Shown: in pieces, positions 62,641-63,014 of the stretch
Layout: every line of letters begins with the position of its first letter
Numbering within the stretch: position 1 is the first letter of the stretch
Source: an uncultured Alphaproteobacteria bacterium
Lineage (GTDB): Bacteria > Pseudomonadota > Alphaproteobacteria > HIMB59 > GCA-002718135
Direction of reading: 5' to 3'
Assembly (NCBI GenBank): GCA_902620285.1
Contig: CACNHT010000007.1
Location: 1 to 63,014 of the forward strand
Length of the DNA stretch: 63,014 bases
Position numbers and translations under genes: made by a program
The notes under the pieces: model-generated
What the model was told of the DNA's origin: nothing
The model's database searches: none
Seen by the model: the letters and a program-made list of their open reading frames with translations, nothing else

Positions 62641-63014
62641 ATGATCTATTATTACTTTATTGCAATGGCTGCTGCACTCTGTTGGGCAGTTGCATCTTTA
62701 GTATCAGCAGATGTTACTAGAACTATTGGAGGTTTGGCTTTTAATCGTCTTAGATTATTTTTTGTATCTATCATGTTAATTACTTACACATTTTATATAA
62801 ATACTTGGAATACAATTAGTGTTGATTACTTAACTATTATTATAATTTCAGGAATTGTAGGCATATTCTTAGGTGATACTTTATTATTTATTGCTTTGCA
62901 AAAAATTGGACCGAGAAGAAATAATATTTTATTTTCATTAGCTGCTCCTTTTACTGTAGTAATTAATATTTTTTTTCTAAATGAACTTGCTTCAACTATA
63001 AGTATTATTGGATG
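62641..63014 (+). CDS. EamA/DMT-superfamily transporter, N-terminal part (cut by window end)
   Basis: The frame from ATG 62641 stays open to the window edge, encoding 124 residues. FIAMAAALCWAVASLVSADVTR is a typical DMT first helix, FNRLRLFFVSIMLITYTFYI the second, and GIVGIFLGDTLLFIALQKIGPRRNNILFSLAAPFTVVINIFFLNE (cited for GDTLLFIALQKIGPRR and the LAAPF helix) the third and fourth helices ending in the conserved NE. Four or five of the expected ten spans are visible. The rest lies outside the window. Confidence 0.82.
   Translation, partial: MIYYYFIAMAAALCWAVASLVSADVTRTIGGLAFNRLRLFFVSIMLITYTFYINTWNTISVDYLTIIIISGIVGIFLGDTLLFIALQKIGPRRNNILFSLAAPFTVVINIFFLNELASTISIIG

Overview
The window looks like a piece of a streamlined, very AT-rich alphaproteobacterial chromosome, probably from a free-living marine lineage of the SAR11 / HIMB59 (AEGEAN-169) kind. 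The evidence is the strongly A/T-biased codon use, gaps of a few bases or start/stop overlaps between most genes, the alphaproteobacterial neighbourhood ssb-gyrA-coaD divergent from uvrA, and the absence of insertion sequences, prophage genes and CRISPR. The exact clade cannot be fixed from the sequence alone. No stretch longer than about 300 bases lacks a gene; the longest gaps (about 140 bases at 3271-3412 and about 110 at 45659-45769 and 48595-48700) hold only AT-rich spacer and weak hairpins.

Layout. 1-12992: housekeeping genes, namely a partial tRNA-Lys, coaD, gyrA, ssb, uvrA, an iron superoxide dismutase, the SecF-SecD-YajC translocon accessory set, a DUF815 ATPase, an FKBP isomerase fused to a dead rhodanese-like domain, a drug/metabolite transporter and an acylphosphatase. 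12989-15689: a class III aminotransferase, a second DMT transporter and a Bcp-type peroxiredoxin. 15692-21624: a compact set of GTP-derived-cofactor-like enzymes (GTP cyclohydrolase II, a RibD reductase domain, a methyltransferase, a glycosyltransferase, a PTPS-like protein, an MDR dehydrogenase and a creatininase/FAPy-deformylase-like amidohydrolase). This resembles a pathway to a modified, glycosylated pterin or pyrimidine and is the best candidate here for an undescribed system. 21648-25417: a histidine phosphatase, an unannotated 45-residue membrane protein, and a malate-CoA ligase plus malyl-CoA lyase operon.

25475-37670: an SRAP DNA-protein crosslink protein, a LysE-type exporter, a three-domain fusion (HYKK-like kinase, M23 peptidase, class III aminotransferase/phospho-lyase), pseudouridine kinase and glycosidase, a nucleoside hydrolase coupled to a PhyH dioxygenase, several membrane proteins, an M20 amidohydrolase and a lytic transglycosylase-like lipoprotein. 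37772-46959: htpG, the serine biosynthesis operon DUF1015-serC-serA, TrpB2, another DMT transporter, a rhodanese and a nitroreductase.

46956-61836: a dense purine utilisation island. A BMP-family ABC importer and a purine phosphoribosyltransferase lie beside two divergent gene sets that together encode guanine deaminase, XdhABC, membrane cytochrome-c urate oxidase (PuuD), UraH, UraD, PuuE, allantoicase and ureidoglycolate lyase, i.e. guanine to glyoxylate plus two urea. The glyoxylate could enter central metabolism through the malyl-CoA lyase / malate-CoA ligase operon at 22-25 kb. The window ends with an AlkA-like glycosylase, a small membrane protein and a truncated fourth DMT transporter.
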